A DNA stretch of 64,000 nucleotides from Mucilaginibacter defluvii (GCF_039543225.1 NZ_BAABJI010000002.1:496001-560000), one strand, 5' to 3'. Positions 43,474-52,754 are shown, counted from the first letter of the stretch. Made by a program: numbers and translations. Notes: a model not told the origin generated them from the letters alone.

Positions 43474-44820
43474 ATGGAGCAATCCGGATCAGCGCAACTA
43501 AAAAGGGTGTTAAAGCCTTTACACCTGTGGGCAATAGCCGTAGGCCTGGTTATATCCGGAGAATATTTTGGCTGGAATTATGGCTGGCGCGAAGCAGGCA
43601 CTGTAGGGTTTTTAATAACCACCGCGGTAGTTACGCTAATGTATGTAACCTTTATTTTTAGTTATACCGAACTTACAACCGCCATACCACATGCCGGCGG
43701 CGCATTTGCTTATGCTTACCGGGCTATGGGGCCATTCGGTGGTTTAATAGCAGGTTATGCTACTTTAGTAGAATTTCTGTTCGCTACGCCGGGCATTGCC
43801 TTTGCATTAGGCAGCTACCTGCATTTTCTATATCCGGATTTATCCATTTTAGGTTCTGCTTTGTTTTTTAATGTGGTATTTATATTGATTAACATATCAG
43901 GCGTAAAAGAATCGGCGGCTTTTTCCGTGTTTATCACATTGCTGGCTGTTGCAGAGTTGCTTTTGTTTATGGGGATAGTGGCGCCATCTTTCAAAATGGA
44001 AAATTATCTGGCTAACTCCACACCATTAAACCTGGGCAGCATGTTGGCTGCCTTGCCGTTTGCCGTTTGGTTTTATTTAGCCATTGAAGGCGTGGCCCAA
44101 GTGGCCGAAGAAGTTGAACAGCCCAAACGCAATATACCCAAAGGATATATTTCGGCCATGCTTACATTGGTGCTGTTGGCAATAGGTGTAATGGTTTTAA
44201 CGGGCGGCGTAACAGATTGGCGTAAATTGAGCAACCTTGATTATCCGCTTCCGGAAGCTATCGCCATTGTTTTGGGACGGGGTAGTGGCTGGACTAAAAT
44301 ATTTGCCAGCATCGGTTTGTTTGGTTTGATCGCCTCATTTCATGGTACCATATTGGCATCGTCAAGGCAGGTGTTCGCCATGTCGCGCAGCGGGTATTTG
44401 CCCAAACCGTTATCAACGATAAACAACAGGTTTAAAACGCCGCACTGGGCAATTGTAGCCGGTGGGGTAGTAAGCGCCATCGCCCTGTTTACGGGTACTA
44501 CCAGCCAGATCATCATTCTATCAGTAATGGGCGCGGTGCTGATGTACATGGTTAGCATGGCGAGCTTATTTATGCTGCGCAAAAAGGAGCCACAGTTGGA
44601 GCGGCCGTTTAAGTCGCCCATGTACCCTGTTTTTCCGGCAATTGCACTAATAATATCCGCAATTTGTTTGCTTACTATTATGTATTTTAACCTCATCATA
44701 AGCATCATTTTTGTAGCGGGACTATTGCTATCCCTGGCAATATTTGTGATGATGGGTAAGCACAAAATTAAAATCACACATGACGATATGCTGCAAGCAT
44801 CGTCAACACCAAAACTTTAA
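43474..44820 (+). CDS. eat: Ethanolamine permease (APC superfamily)
   Basis: This 448-residue protein has twelve predicted membrane segments and the Eat-type features LVISGEYFGWNYGW, YTELTTAIPHAGGAFAYAYRAMG, FYLAIEGVAQVAEEVEQPKRNIPKGY and FHGTILASSRQVFAMSRSGYLP. It imports ethanolamine. The next gene, eutB, starts one base after its stop, so uptake and breakdown are encoded in one operon. Confidence 0.93.
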   Translation: MEQSGSAQLKRVLKPLHLWAIAVGLVISGEYFGWNYGWREAGTVGFLITTAVVTLMYVTFIFSYTELTTAIPHAGGAFAYAYRAMGPFGGLIAGYATLVEFLFATPGIAFALGSYLHFLYPDLSILGSALFFNVVFILINISGVKESAAFSVFITLLAVAELLLFMGIVAPSFKMENYLANSTPLNLGSMLAALPFAVWFYLAIEGVAQVAEEVEQPKRNIPKGYISAMLTLVLLAIGVMVLTGGVTDWRKLSNLDYPLPEAIAIVLGRGSGWTKIFASIGLFGLIASFHGTILASSRQVFAMSRSGYLPKPLSTINNRFKTPHWAIVAGGVVSAIALFTGTTSQIIILSVMGAVLMYMVSMASLFMLRKKEPQLERPFKSPMYPVFPAIALIISAICLLTIMYFNLIISIIFVAGLLLSLAIFVMMGKHKIKITHDDMLQASSTPKL

Positions 44821-44821
44821 A

Positions 44822-46198
44822 ATGAGCTACCGGTATACCATAAATAATAAAGTTTACCGGTTTAACAGCCTGAAGGATTTGCTGGCCAAAGCATCGCCTT
44901 ACCGCAGCGGTGATGTACTGGCTGGCGTTGCTGCCCAAACATACGAAGAACGCGTGGCTGCGCAAATTGCCCTTAGCGACGTCTATCTTAAAGATTTTTT
45001 GAATGAGGCGATCATTCCATATGAGTTGGATGATGTGACGCGGCTAATTATAGATAGTCATGATGCAGAAGCGTTCCGATTAATCAGTCATTTAACCGTC
45101 GGAGGCTTTAGGGATTGGCTGTTAAGGGATGAAATTGATATTGTGATTTTCCGGCAGATTGCGCCTGGTATTACCCCGGAAATGGCAGCAGCAGTATCAA
45201 AATTGATGCGCAATCAGGATTTAATTGCGGTGGCAAGCAAATGCGAGGTTGTTACCAAGTTTCGTAACACAATAGGGTTAAAAGGCCGTTTTTCAACCCG
45301 TTTGCAACCTAATCACCCAACTGATGACGCGCGTGGCATCACGGCCAGCATAATCGATGGTTTACTATATGGAAGCGGCGATGCGGTTATCGGTATTAAT
45401 CCGGCTACGGACAGCCCCACAATAAACGCCAACCTGCTCAACCTGATGGATGAGTTACGCCAGCGTTTTGATATACCAGTACAAACCTGCGTGCTTAACC
45501 ATATTACAACAACCATAGCTTTAATGGAAAGCGGAGCGCCGGTTGATCTGTGTTTTCAATCCATCGGTGGTACGGAGTTAACAAACAGGAGTTTTGGTAT
45601 AAGCCTCACACTTATCGAAGAAGCTTATCAAGCGGCGCTTGCGTTAAATCGCGGCACTATTGGCCAAAACGTGATGTATTTTGAAACCGGGCAGGGCAGC
45701 GCGCTGTCAGCCAATGCCAATCATGGCGCAGACCAGCAAACCTGCGAGGCCCGTGCCTATGCAATCGCTCGTAAGTTTAATCCGCTGTTGGTAAACACCG
45801 TTGTGGGATTTATTGGCCCTGAATATTTATATGACGGTAAGCAGATTATCCGTGCAGCGCTCGAAGACCATTTTTGCGGTAAACTGCTCGGCCTGCCGAT
45901 GGGTGTTGATATTTGTTATACCAACCATGCCGAAGCCGATCAGGACGATATGGATAACCTATTGACTTTATTGGGCGTAGCCGGTTGTAATTTTATTATG
46001 GGTATCCCAGGCTCTGACGATATTATGCTGAATTATCAGTCCACCTCTTTTCATGACGCGCTTTACATCCGTAAGATGCTCGGGCTAAAGCCGGCACCGG
46101 AGTTTGAAGCGTGGCTGCTAAAGCATAATATTATAGATGAGCGGGGAATGCTGATATCAGATAGCGGAAACCGTTTGCTAAAGGCTGCCAACTTATGA
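44822..46198 (+). CDS. eutB: Ethanolamine ammonia-lyase large subunit
   Basis: This 458-residue protein matches EutB: SPYRSGDVLAGVAAQT, FRNTIGLKGRFSTRLQPNHPTDD, GDAVIGINPATDS, FQSIGGTELTNRSFGI and MGVDICYTNHAEADQDDMD. With EutC and adenosylcobalamin it converts ethanolamine to acetaldehyde and ammonia. The ATG at 44822 follows the eat stop by one base and is preferred to one at 44780 inside eat. No eutA reactivase, microcompartment shell genes or acetaldehyde dehydrogenase are linked. Confidence 0.96.
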   Translation: MSYRYTINNKVYRFNSLKDLLAKASPYRSGDVLAGVAAQTYEERVAAQIALSDVYLKDFLNEAIIPYELDDVTRLIIDSHDAEAFRLISHLTVGGFRDWLLRDEIDIVIFRQIAPGITPEMAAAVSKLMRNQDLIAVASKCEVVTKFRNTIGLKGRFSTRLQPNHPTDDARGITASIIDGLLYGSGDAVIGINPATDSPTINANLLNLMDELRQRFDIPVQTCVLNHITTTIALMESGAPVDLCFQSIGGTELTNRSFGISLTLIEEAYQAALALNRGTIGQNVMYFETGQGSALSANANHGADQQTCEARAYAIARKFNPLLVNTVVGFIGPEYLYDGKQIIRAALEDHFCGKLLGLPMGVDICYTNHAEADQDDMDNLLTLLGVAGCNFIMGIPGSDDIMLNYQSTSFHDALYIRKMLGLKPAPEFEAWLLKHNIIDERGMLISDSGNRLLKAANL

Positions 46199-46950
46199 GC
46201 GACGAGTTAGATAAACGAACCCTGTGGGATAAGCTTAAAGAATACACCTCGGCACGCATTGCCATTGGCCGCACGGGTAGCAGCATACCGGTACAAAATT
46301 TACTGGAATTTAAGCTGGCGCATGCCCACGCACGGGATGCCGTTTATTCAATGCTTGATATAGATGTACTGCTTAATGAATTAGCTAAGCATGAATTGCC
46401 CATACTGAACCTTAAAAGCCGCGCAGTACATCGTGAGCAGTACTTGCAACGGCCTGATTTGGGCAGACTAATAGACGAATCATCAAATGAGACACTGCTT
46501 ACGCACAAGGGCAGATATGATATAGTAATAATTATTGTGGATGGACTGTCGGCAACAGCTATACAACAAAACGCTGATCAATTGTTGAATGCGGTTATAC
46601 CAATGTTCAAAGCTGTAAAATTTACTTTAGCGCCGATATGCATTGTTGAGCAGGGCAGGGTGGCCATTGGCGATGATATTAGCGCAGCACTTAACGCAAA
46701 GTTATCGCTTGTGCTTATCGGAGAACGCCCGGGCCTGAGCGCGGCTGATAGCATGGGCGCATATATTACCTTTTCACCAAAACCGGGATTGACCGATGAC
46801 AGCCGGAACTGCATCTCTAACATCCGCGCAAAAGGATTACCTGTGCAATTGGCAGCTGAAAAGATTTTTCACCTTATAAGGCAAGCATTTCGCAGGCAGT
46901 TATCAGGCGTGCAGCTTAAGGATGACGCAGACGAGCGTTATTTTCCCTGA
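46195..46950 (+). CDS. eutC: Ethanolamine ammonia-lyase small subunit
   Basis: This 251-residue protein has ARIAIGRTGSSIPVQNLLEFKLAHAHARDAV, and DGLSATAIQQNAD, VAIGDDISAALNAKLSLVLIGERPGLSAADSMGAY further on, all EutC landmarks that help bind adenosylcobalamin. It starts within the eutB stop (ATGA overlap). It converges on the DUF4251 gene with no gap between the two stops. Confidence 0.95.
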   Translation: MSDELDKRTLWDKLKEYTSARIAIGRTGSSIPVQNLLEFKLAHAHARDAVYSMLDIDVLLNELAKHELPILNLKSRAVHREQYLQRPDLGRLIDESSNETLLTHKGRYDIVIIIVDGLSATAIQQNADQLLNAVIPMFKAVKFTLAPICIVEQGRVAIGDDISAALNAKLSLVLIGERPGLSAADSMGAYITFSPKPGLTDDSRNCISNIRAKGLPVQLAAEKIFHLIRQAFRRQLSGVQLKDDADERYFP

Positions 46951-47451
46951 TTATATCTTAATATCAATATTGCCCTGAAAATATATCGGGTCGCGATTAT
47001 CGCTAATGATGTTAGCGGTAGCGGTACCGTTTTTAAAAACATCCATAGTAAGGCGGCGTGCTTTGCGGGTGTCTTTAAAATTGATGGTCACCTGCCAGCG
47101 GTCTTTCTTAGGTGTGATCTTATAATCAAATTTGGTAGAAGTAAATTTGATGCCTCCGTCTTCACCAGCTACTGGGGCATTCATATAAACACGACCAAAA
47201 TATGGCAGGTAAGCTATCACCGAGTCCTTACGGATTTTTATATCATAATAATTAGCAGGAGTAAGAAATACCTGGCGGCCACCAAGCGGGTTCATCCACT
47301 GTGCTACAAACCTGTATTTGGTTGAGTCGATCTGGCTTTTTACAGCTTGTTCCTGTTTTGCTTTTTTTTCCGCTTTCTTATTTTGCGCGTAGGTGATATT
47401 TACAGCCGAACTAAAAATGGCTATAATTAATAGTTTGATAATTGCTTTCAT
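46951..47451 (-). CDS. DUF4251 family exported protein
   Basis: This 166-residue protein has a signal peptide ending NITYAQ followed by a Lys-rich spacer, then a beta-rich domain with LTPANYYDIKIRKDS, YLPYFGRVYMNAP and RKARRLTMDVF, which matches DUF4251 proteins of Bacteroidota. They are likely periplasmic or envelope-associated; the function is unknown. There is no lipobox. Confidence 0.78.
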   Translation of the reverse strand: MKAIIKLLIIAIFSSAVNITYAQNKKAEKKAKQEQAVKSQIDSTKYRFVAQWMNPLGGRQVFLTPANYYDIKIRKDSVIAYLPYFGRVYMNAPVAGEDGGIKFTSTKFDYKITPKKDRWQVTINFKDTRKARRLTMDVFKNGTATANIISDNRDPIYFQGNIDIKI

Positions 47452-47528
47452 GATTATACATTAGATCATAACACTAACAAATGGTTTAATCATAAGTTGC
47501 TGTAAAGCTGGATTTTATTTCGCGTTAT

Positions 47529-47563
47529 CAAAAAAAGAGGCCGTTACTGATGAAACGGCCTCT
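47529..47563 (-). terminator. Terminator of htpG
   Basis: AGAGGCCGTT (47536-47545) pairs with AACGGCCTCT (47554-47563), followed on the reverse strand by T6. It lies 20 bases after the htpG stop. Confidence 0.88.
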
Positions 47564-47582
47564 ATAAAATCACAGCGGTAAC

Positions 47583-49466
47583 TTATATCAAATTAACGCT
47601 GCGGTTAACAAATTCTGTAAGTTCCGGACCGGTTAATAAACCTTGAGAGAGCAGCGCCAAATCAAAGGCCTGTTTTGCCAGTTGCGATTGTGTATCATCA
47701 TTATCGGCTTCCAAAATACGGCTGATCAATTTATGGTTGCCGTTTACAATAACCTTATAGTTATCAGGCATGTTGCCATAAAAGCCCATACCGCCGCCCA
47801 TAGCTGCCATATCTTTCATGCGGCGCATAAATTCATCCATCGTAACAGTTACCGGCAATTCGTCAGGGCTAAGGCTTTCCAGTTCTACACGGTAAGCCGG
47901 TTTGTTAATGGCTTTAGTAAAGATATCCTTAACCTTTGTTGTTTGATCTTCCGTCAATACGGTTTCCGGCGCATCATCTTTTTTAATCAGTTTATCGGCA
48001 ACGTCGGCATCCACACGTTTAAGCGATGTTTTCTCCAATTTTTGCTCCAGGTGACTGATGAAGTGATTATCGATAGGCGAGTTCATCAGCAACACATCAT
48101 AACCTTTTTTATTGGCTGATTGTATGAATGAATCCTGCTTGGCAGCATCATTCGTATAAATGTATACCAGTAGGCCGTCTTTATCGGTTTGGGTGGCTTC
48201 TACCTTTTCTTTATACTCGTTCAGCGTAAAGTTTTCGTTGTTAGTGTTGCTTAACAATACAAAGTCTTTAGCCTTTTCGTAGAATTTTTCTTCGCTAACA
48301 AAACCATATTTAACAAATAGGCCAATGTCGCTCCATTTTTCTTCGTAGGCTTTGCGGTCTTGTTTAAAGATTTCGGTCAGCTTATCAGCAACTTTTTTGG
48401 TGATGTAGTTATTGATTTTTTTAACGTTGCTGTCGGCCTGTAAAAAGCTTCGCGATACGTTAAGCGGAATATCCGGCGAATCAATAACACCATGGAGCAG
48501 CATCAAAAATTCCGGAACGATATCCTTTACCTCATCGGTAATAAATACCTGGCGCGAGAATAATTTGATCTTGTTACGCTGTATTTCAAAATCGTTTTTA
48601 AGCTTAGGGAAGTATAATACACCGGTTAGGTTGAACGGATAATCAACGTTCAGGTGTATCCAGAAAAGCGGATCTTCTGAGAACGGATAAAGCTCTTTGT
48701 AGAATTTCAGGTAATCTTCATCCTTTAACTCATTAGGTGCTTTTGTCCAGATCGGGTTGGTATCATTGATGATATTATCAACCTCGACGGTTTTGTACTT
48801 TGGTTTGCCTTCATCGTCAACACCGTCTTCTTCTTCCTGCTCGTTAGTGCCAAATTTAATTGGCACAGGTAAAAATTTGCAGTATTTATCCAGTATCTGC
48901 TGAAGCTTGTATTTGTCTAAAAATTCCTCAGATTCGCTGTTGATATATAGCGTGATTTCCGTACCTCGTTCTTCTAATACGCCATCGCCAATTTCAAACT
49001 CGGTACTGCCATCGCAAACCCAGAAAGCCGGTTTTGCGCCATCCTGGTATGACAAGGTTTGTATTTCCACCTTATCAGCTACCATAAATGCCGAATAGAA
49101 GCCCAAGCCAAAACGACCAATGATCTCGTTGGCATCTTTGGCTTCCTTGAATTTCTCCATAAATTCGGTAGCGCCCGAGAATGCGATCTGGTTGATGTAC
49201 TTCTTGATCTCCTCGGCCGTCATGCCGATACCATTATCAGATATAGTGATGGTTTTGGCATCTTTATCAAATGCAACCTCAACACGCAGATCATCAACCG
49301 GGCCATTGTATTGGCCTAATGACGAAAGGCGTTTCAGCTTTTGTGTAGCGTCAACCGCGTTAGATACCAACTCGCGCAAAAATATTTCGTTATCCGAGTA
49401 CAGAAACTTTTTAATTATCGGGAAGATGTTCTCGGTGTGGATTGAAATTGTGCCTTTTTCTTGCAT
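47583..49466 (-). CDS. htpG: Hsp90-family chaperone HtpG
   Basis: This 627-residue chaperone has the GHKL ATPase motifs NEIFLRELVSNAVDATQKL, ITISDNGIGMT and GRFGLGFYSAFMVADK, then the Hsp90 middle domain (GVLYFPKL, KLFSRQVFITDEVKDI, GVIDSPDIPLNVSRSFLQ) and a C-terminal dimerisation part. A Gly/Met-rich stretch (MAAMGGGMGFYGN) lies near the C-terminus. It aids folding and stress survival in the cytoplasm. It is monocistronic. Confidence 0.97.
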   Translation of the reverse strand: MQEKGTISIHTENIFPIIKKFLYSDNEIFLRELVSNAVDATQKLKRLSSLGQYNGPVDDLRVEVAFDKDAKTITISDNGIGMTAEEIKKYINQIAFSGATEFMEKFKEAKDANEIIGRFGLGFYSAFMVADKVEIQTLSYQDGAKPAFWVCDGSTEFEIGDGVLEERGTEITLYINSESEEFLDKYKLQQILDKYCKFLPVPIKFGTNEQEEEDGVDDEGKPKYKTVEVDNIINDTNPIWTKAPNELKDEDYLKFYKELYPFSEDPLFWIHLNVDYPFNLTGVLYFPKLKNDFEIQRNKIKLFSRQVFITDEVKDIVPEFLMLLHGVIDSPDIPLNVSRSFLQADSNVKKINNYITKKVADKLTEIFKQDRKAYEEKWSDIGLFVKYGFVSEEKFYEKAKDFVLLSNTNNENFTLNEYKEKVEATQTDKDGLLVYIYTNDAAKQDSFIQSANKKGYDVLLMNSPIDNHFISHLEQKLEKTSLKRVDADVADKLIKKDDAPETVLTEDQTTKVKDIFTKAINKPAYRVELESLSPDELPVTVTMDEFMRRMKDMAAMGGGMGFYGNMPDNYKVIVNGNHKLISRILEADNDDTQSQLAKQAFDLALLSQGLLTGPELTEFVNRSVNLI

Positions 49467-49655
49467 AATTCTATAATGTTATAATTTTAATAATGATCGG
49501 TATCCGGCAAATGTCAATGCCCGTTCCAAAGTTGGTTTGGTTGTCAAATTGGCAGTGTTGATTAGTGGTTTTAATAAAACATCACACATTTTTCATGTAT
49601 TTGCTGTTACTTAGCACAAATTTTCAATCACTTTGTTAAACAAATAAAACCTCTC

Positions 49656-50270
49656 ATGAAAAAATTTACTTTAATAGCGGCATTCATTTTTGGTGTCACC
49701 CATTTTGCTTCGGCACAGCTTATACCTAATTTTCAGTTTGGCGCTAAAGCGGGTGTCAACCTGTCAAGCTTCAGCTTTTCAAATAATAATTTTGATGGCG
49801 CTAACCGTGCCGGTTACCTTGGTGGTTTTTGGGCCAGGGTAGGTGGCCTTGGCTTCCATTTTCAACCAGAACTTTATTTAACCGGTAAAAATGTTAAAAT
49901 TGAGCAGGAAGTTGGCGGGGTTACCGCGGTAAACAACGTTAAATTTACCAGTATTGATGTTCCTCTGTTAGTAGGTACAAAGGTGGGCGCATTTGGCTTT
50001 GGCGGTCGTTTTTACACCGGTCCGCTTATCTCGTTCAAAATTAATGATGATCAAAGCTTTGGCAACGCTGTAGGCAACGCGGTTACCTTAACAGACGTAA
50101 AAAACCAAAACTTTGCCTGGCAGTTGGGCGCGGGTGTTGATATCCGCGATCTGTCAATAGATCTCCGCTACGAGTACGGTTTAACCAAACAAACTTACAA
50201 CGAAGGTAATTCAAAAGCCCGTATCAACCTATTTAACCTCACGCTGGCTTATAAGATATTTTCGATGTAG
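49656..50270 (+). CDS. Outer-membrane beta-barrel protein (PorT-like fold)
   Basis: This 204-residue protein has a signal peptide ending FASAQ and an eight-stranded barrel pattern typical of DUF-type outer-membrane beta-barrel proteins: FGAKAGVNLSSF, FHFQPELYLTGK, IDVPLLVGTKVGAFGFGGRFY, WQLGAGVDIRDLSIDLRYEYG and a final LTLAYKIF. No specific role can be assigned. It has its own terminator. Confidence 0.85.
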   Translation: MKKFTLIAAFIFGVTHFASAQLIPNFQFGAKAGVNLSSFSFSNNNFDGANRAGYLGGFWARVGGLGFHFQPELYLTGKNVKIEQEVGGVTAVNNVKFTSIDVPLLVGTKVGAFGFGGRFYTGPLISFKINDDQSFGNAVGNAVTLTDVKNQNFAWQLGAGVDIRDLSIDLRYEYGLTKQTYNEGNSKARINLFNLTLAYKIFSM

Positions 50271-50286
50271 TAATTGATACAACGTA

Positions 50287-50319
50287 AGAAAAGCGCCCGT
50301 CAAGGCGCTTTTCTGTTTT
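50287..50319 (+). terminator. Terminator of the barrel gene
   Basis: An 11-bp perfect stem (AGAAAAGCGCC with GGCGCTTTTCT) is followed by a T-rich stretch. Confidence 0.88.
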
Positions 50320-50332
50320 AGATTCGTTTAAA

Positions 50333-50360
50333 TAAAAAACCCCTTTACACGAAAGGGGTT
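50333..50360 (-). terminator. Terminator of rnpB
   Basis: AACCCCTTT pairs with AAAGGGGTT around an ACAC loop. On the reverse strand a run of T follows, nine bases after the P1 helix of RNase P RNA. Confidence 0.85.
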
Positions 50361-50368
50361 ATATCAGC

Positions 50369-50734
50369 AGCAAAAGTGTAAGCCGGGTTCTGTTCCGTAA
50401 TTTACGGCTTCTATCATTAATCTGGGCTTGCTATTGCTAACAAGCTCTTAGCAACCTACCCATCCTGATGACCGGCTATCGCCGGTGCGGAAGCGAGCAA
50501 CTTCACTTATCAGGACCTATTTGGTCTTTCAACTCCTGAGGTTTACCGCGATTCCGGTCGCCCGGAAAAGCCGTGAGCTCTTACCTCACGTTTTCACCCT
50601 TACCCTACGGGCGGTATATTCTCTGTGGCACTTGCTGTCACCGGCTGTCGGTGCCTTCCCGTTAGGAAGCAGGATGCTCTGCGTTGCCCGGACTTTCCTC
50701 CCCGCGTAAACACGAAGCGATAGAACGTTTTGCT
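50369..50734 (-). ncRNA. rnpB: RNase P RNA, bacterial type A
   Basis: The reverse strand contains the conserved 5' core GGGGAGGAAAGTCCGGGC and the 3' core ACAGAACCCGGCTTAC, with P1 formed by AGCAAAA (5') and TTTTGCT (3'), giving about 366 bases. This is the catalytic RNA that trims tRNA 5' leaders. A TATCTTTG -7 box ends four bases before the predicted 5' end, and a terminator follows the 3' end. Frames read through this segment are not genes. Confidence 0.95.
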
Positions 50735-50737
50735 TTG

Positions 50738-50745
50738 CAAAGATA
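50738..50745 (-). promoter_or_regulatory. -7 box (TATCTTTG) of rnpB
   Basis: On the reverse strand TATCTTTG matches TAnnTTTG and ends four bases before the P1 5' nucleotide at 50734, so the predicted start and the RNA end agree. Confidence 0.65.
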
Positions 50746-50767
50746 AGCTTTTTAAATTATGCCTGCG

Positions 50768-51187
50768 TTAATCGCATTTTTTAAGGTGGCGTTCTATCTG
50801 CTTTACATCTATCAACCCCATTTTATTACCAAATGAATTGCCTGCGTAGGTTAAAACCTGCGCAATCTCGATAGGACTAAGGCCCGATGGTGGCATCTTA
50901 TTGTCATACATCTTGCCCGACACGCGGATGAAACCACTTATTCCGTTTTGCACAAAACAAGCCAGTCTGGCTTTGTTTTGCTTTAAGTAAGTTGTATCAG
51001 TTAGTGGTGGTATGAGTGCAGACAAGCCTTCGCCTTTACTACCATGGCAGTTTTGGCACTTTTGCTGATAGATAAGTTTACCGCTGGTATAGTATCGCGC
51101 ATATTCCAACTGATCCTGGTTTTGACATGATATAGCTATAACTATAATGGCCAATAGCGGTATAAAAACTGCAACAGCTTTTTTCAT
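50768..51187 (-). CDS. Class I c-type cytochrome lipoprotein
   Basis: This 139-residue lipoprotein has Cys 21 as its lipobox (IAISC), the haem-binding CQNCH at 44-48 and an axial Met in DNKMPPSG. It is a small mono-haem cytochrome anchored in the envelope. Its ATG overlaps the SCO gene stop by four bases, so it is co-expressed with the copper chaperone. It probably passes electrons to a terminal oxidase encoded elsewhere. Confidence 0.92.
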   Translation of the reverse strand: MKKAVAVFIPLLAIIVIAISCQNQDQLEYARYYTSGKLIYQQKCQNCHGSKGEGLSALIPPLTDTTYLKQNKARLACFVQNGISGFIRVSGKMYDNKMPPSGLSPIEIAQVLTYAGNSFGNKMGLIDVKQIERHLKKCD

Positions 51188-51840
51188 TTAACTTGCTGAT
51201 CAGGCTCTGCACGCAGTATTTTAATATCCTCAATCAGTTTGGCAACTTCCTTCTCATCCGTACCGATATATGATCCCCTGATGCGTTTCTGCTTGTCTAT
51301 CAATATAAAATACCCGTCGTGTATGAATTTCTCTTTTTCATCCTCTCGGGGAGTAGTAACCAAATAGCTTTTTGCAAGATTGTAAGTTTCTTCTTTTTTG
51401 CCCTGAACCAGCCACCACATATTGCCGTGAATATTAAGCGCGTCGGCATATTTTTTTAATACCGGTACGCTATCGTATTTCGGGTCAATCGTCATGGAGA
51501 TGATATTTACATCTCTCGCGTCCTTAAAAGCCTTGTAAACGTTCAGCATATTACGGTGCATTACCGGGCATATTGAAGGGCAGGTGGTAAAAAAGAAATC
51601 GGCTACGTAAATTTTACCGTCCAAACTTTTATTGGTTACGCTGTCACCATACTGGTTTACAAAACTGAATGATGGAATGGTGTGATAAACCGTATCGGCT
51701 ACCTGTTTACCGTCCACAGTTTTGGTAACGGCTTCGCGTTCTCCGTAAATAGGTAAGGCTTTACCGGTTTTACCATCATTAAACTTACAAGCTGAAAAAA
51801 ATAGAGCCGTGGCTACAATCGCTATAAAATATTTGTTCAT
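51184..51840 (-). CDS. SCO1/SenC family copper chaperone lipoprotein
   Basis: This 218-residue lipoprotein has its lipobox Cys at 18 (FFSAC), a thioredoxin-like fold with the copper ligands Cys 87 and Cys 91 in TCPSICP, and His at about 174 in KFIHDGYFILID. SCO proteins deliver copper to the CuA site of cytochrome oxidase, or act as thiol reductases. It starts directly at the stop of the lipoprotein gene upstream and overlaps cytochrome c downstream, so the three form one operon. Confidence 0.93.
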   Translation of the reverse strand: MNKYFIAIVATALFFSACKFNDGKTGKALPIYGEREAVTKTVDGKQVADTVYHTIPSFSFVNQYGDSVTNKSLDGKIYVADFFFTTCPSICPVMHRNMLNVYKAFKDARDVNIISMTIDPKYDSVPVLKKYADALNIHGNMWWLVQGKKEETYNLAKSYLVTTPREDEKEKFIHDGYFILIDKQKRIRGSYIGTDEKEVAKLIEDIKILRAEPDQQVK

Positions 51841-52257
51841 TTACTGTTTATGGTTTGAAAGAAACTGCCATGATGCTTTAATGGCTTTCTTGGTAACCGA
51901 ATCAATCTGAGTAATGCTTGCCTTTTGATCTGCAAGGTATTTAATGGCCTCTTTATGAGTTTTTTGCGAATAATCCGGTTCAAACTGATGCATCCATTCG
52001 CTCATCGCGGCATCAGCCTGCTGCAAATTTTCACTTAGCGTAAGCACCGAATCCTGAAGTGATTTATCTTTCAGCATTTTAGCCAGCGTATCCAATTTAG
52101 CTTTGTTTTCGAGTATCATGCCCTCATAATTCATCACTTCATTATGTATGCTTATTACCTCGTCAAATAATTTACGCTCCTGCGCTTTGTTGTCCGCTTC
52201 GCTATCGCAGGCTGTTAAAATTAGCGGGAAAAGCAGTAAATAGATGATCTTCTTCAT
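51841..52257 (-). CDS. Helical lipoprotein of unknown function
   Basis: This 138-residue lipoprotein has Cys 17 as its lipobox (ILTAC) and a fully helical mature part with heptad-like runs (EVISIHNEVMNYEGMILENK, DSVLTLSENLQQADAAMSEW) that predict a coiled-coil bundle. I do not recognise a family. The ATG at 52257 gives a proper signal; a TTG at 52275 would add six residues. Its stop abuts the SCO start with no gap, suggesting a shared role near the copper chaperone. Confidence 0.7.
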   Translation of the reverse strand: MKKIIYLLLFPLILTACDSEADNKAQERKLFDEVISIHNEVMNYEGMILENKAKLDTLAKMLKDKSLQDSVLTLSENLQQADAAMSEWMHQFEPDYSQKTHKEAIKYLADQKASITQIDSVTKKAIKASWQFLSNHKQ

Positions 52258-52286
52258 ATAATCTAAGTGCTGCAAATATAGGCAAC

Positions 52287-52754
52287 TTATTGTCTGATAA
52301 AAGCGATATAATCTGTAACGGGCAGTTGCATACCGGTCTGCGCTTTAAGTAACTGGCCAATCTGCGCGCGGTGGTGCGTGCCATGATTGATTACATGCGT
52401 AACAATGTCCATCAAAGGGTCGGCATGGGGCACCCCCTGCGTGGTTTTATAGTTGATGATTCTTAGCCATTCATCATCCTTAACATTCGCCAAAAAAACG
52501 GTCCAGTCGTCGTGGTTTTGTGTCAGTGTTGGCATAAAAACGACCGGTTTCCAGCCGGGCCACACCTGCAGATCGGGTGGATTTTCCAGTCCTTTACAAC
52601 GGTTTAACCAGGTGTGCTGCGTCATTAACAGGTGTGCCATTAATTTTATGGCCTGCGGCGGCGCGTCCGGCTTATTAAGTAAATGGATGAATTTCTCGTT
52701 GCTCTCACAATCGTACTCAAAAAGTTTGCTGAAATGTTTTTTTAGAATAGACAT
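52287..52754 (-). CDS. DinB family putative metalloenzyme
   Basis: This 155-residue protein is a DinB/YfiT-type four-helix bundle with the metal-binding histidines in MAHLLMTQHTWLNR and in VTHVINHGTHHRAQIGQLL. Such proteins often act as thiol-dependent S-transferases; the substrate is unknown. It lies 29 bases before the helical lipoprotein gene and may be the first gene of that operon. Confidence 0.85.
   Translation of the reverse strand: MSILKKHFSKLFEYDCESNEKFIHLLNKPDAPPQAIKLMAHLLMTQHTWLNRCKGLENPPDLQVWPGWKPVVFMPTLTQNHDDWTVFLANVKDDEWLRIINYKTTQGVPHADPLMDIVTHVINHGTHHRAQIGQLLKAQTGMQLPVTDYIAFIRQ

Noticed and set aside
44340..44777. A 145-residue reverse frame inside eat
   Set aside because: It mirrors the hydrophobic codons of the permease on the opposite strand.
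47643..48119. A 158-residue + frame antisense to htpG
   Set aside because: The htpG reading frame is certain, and the shadow has no domain or promoter.
50485..50709. A 74-residue open frame on the + strand
   Set aside because: It lies inside the RNase P RNA gene on the other strand.
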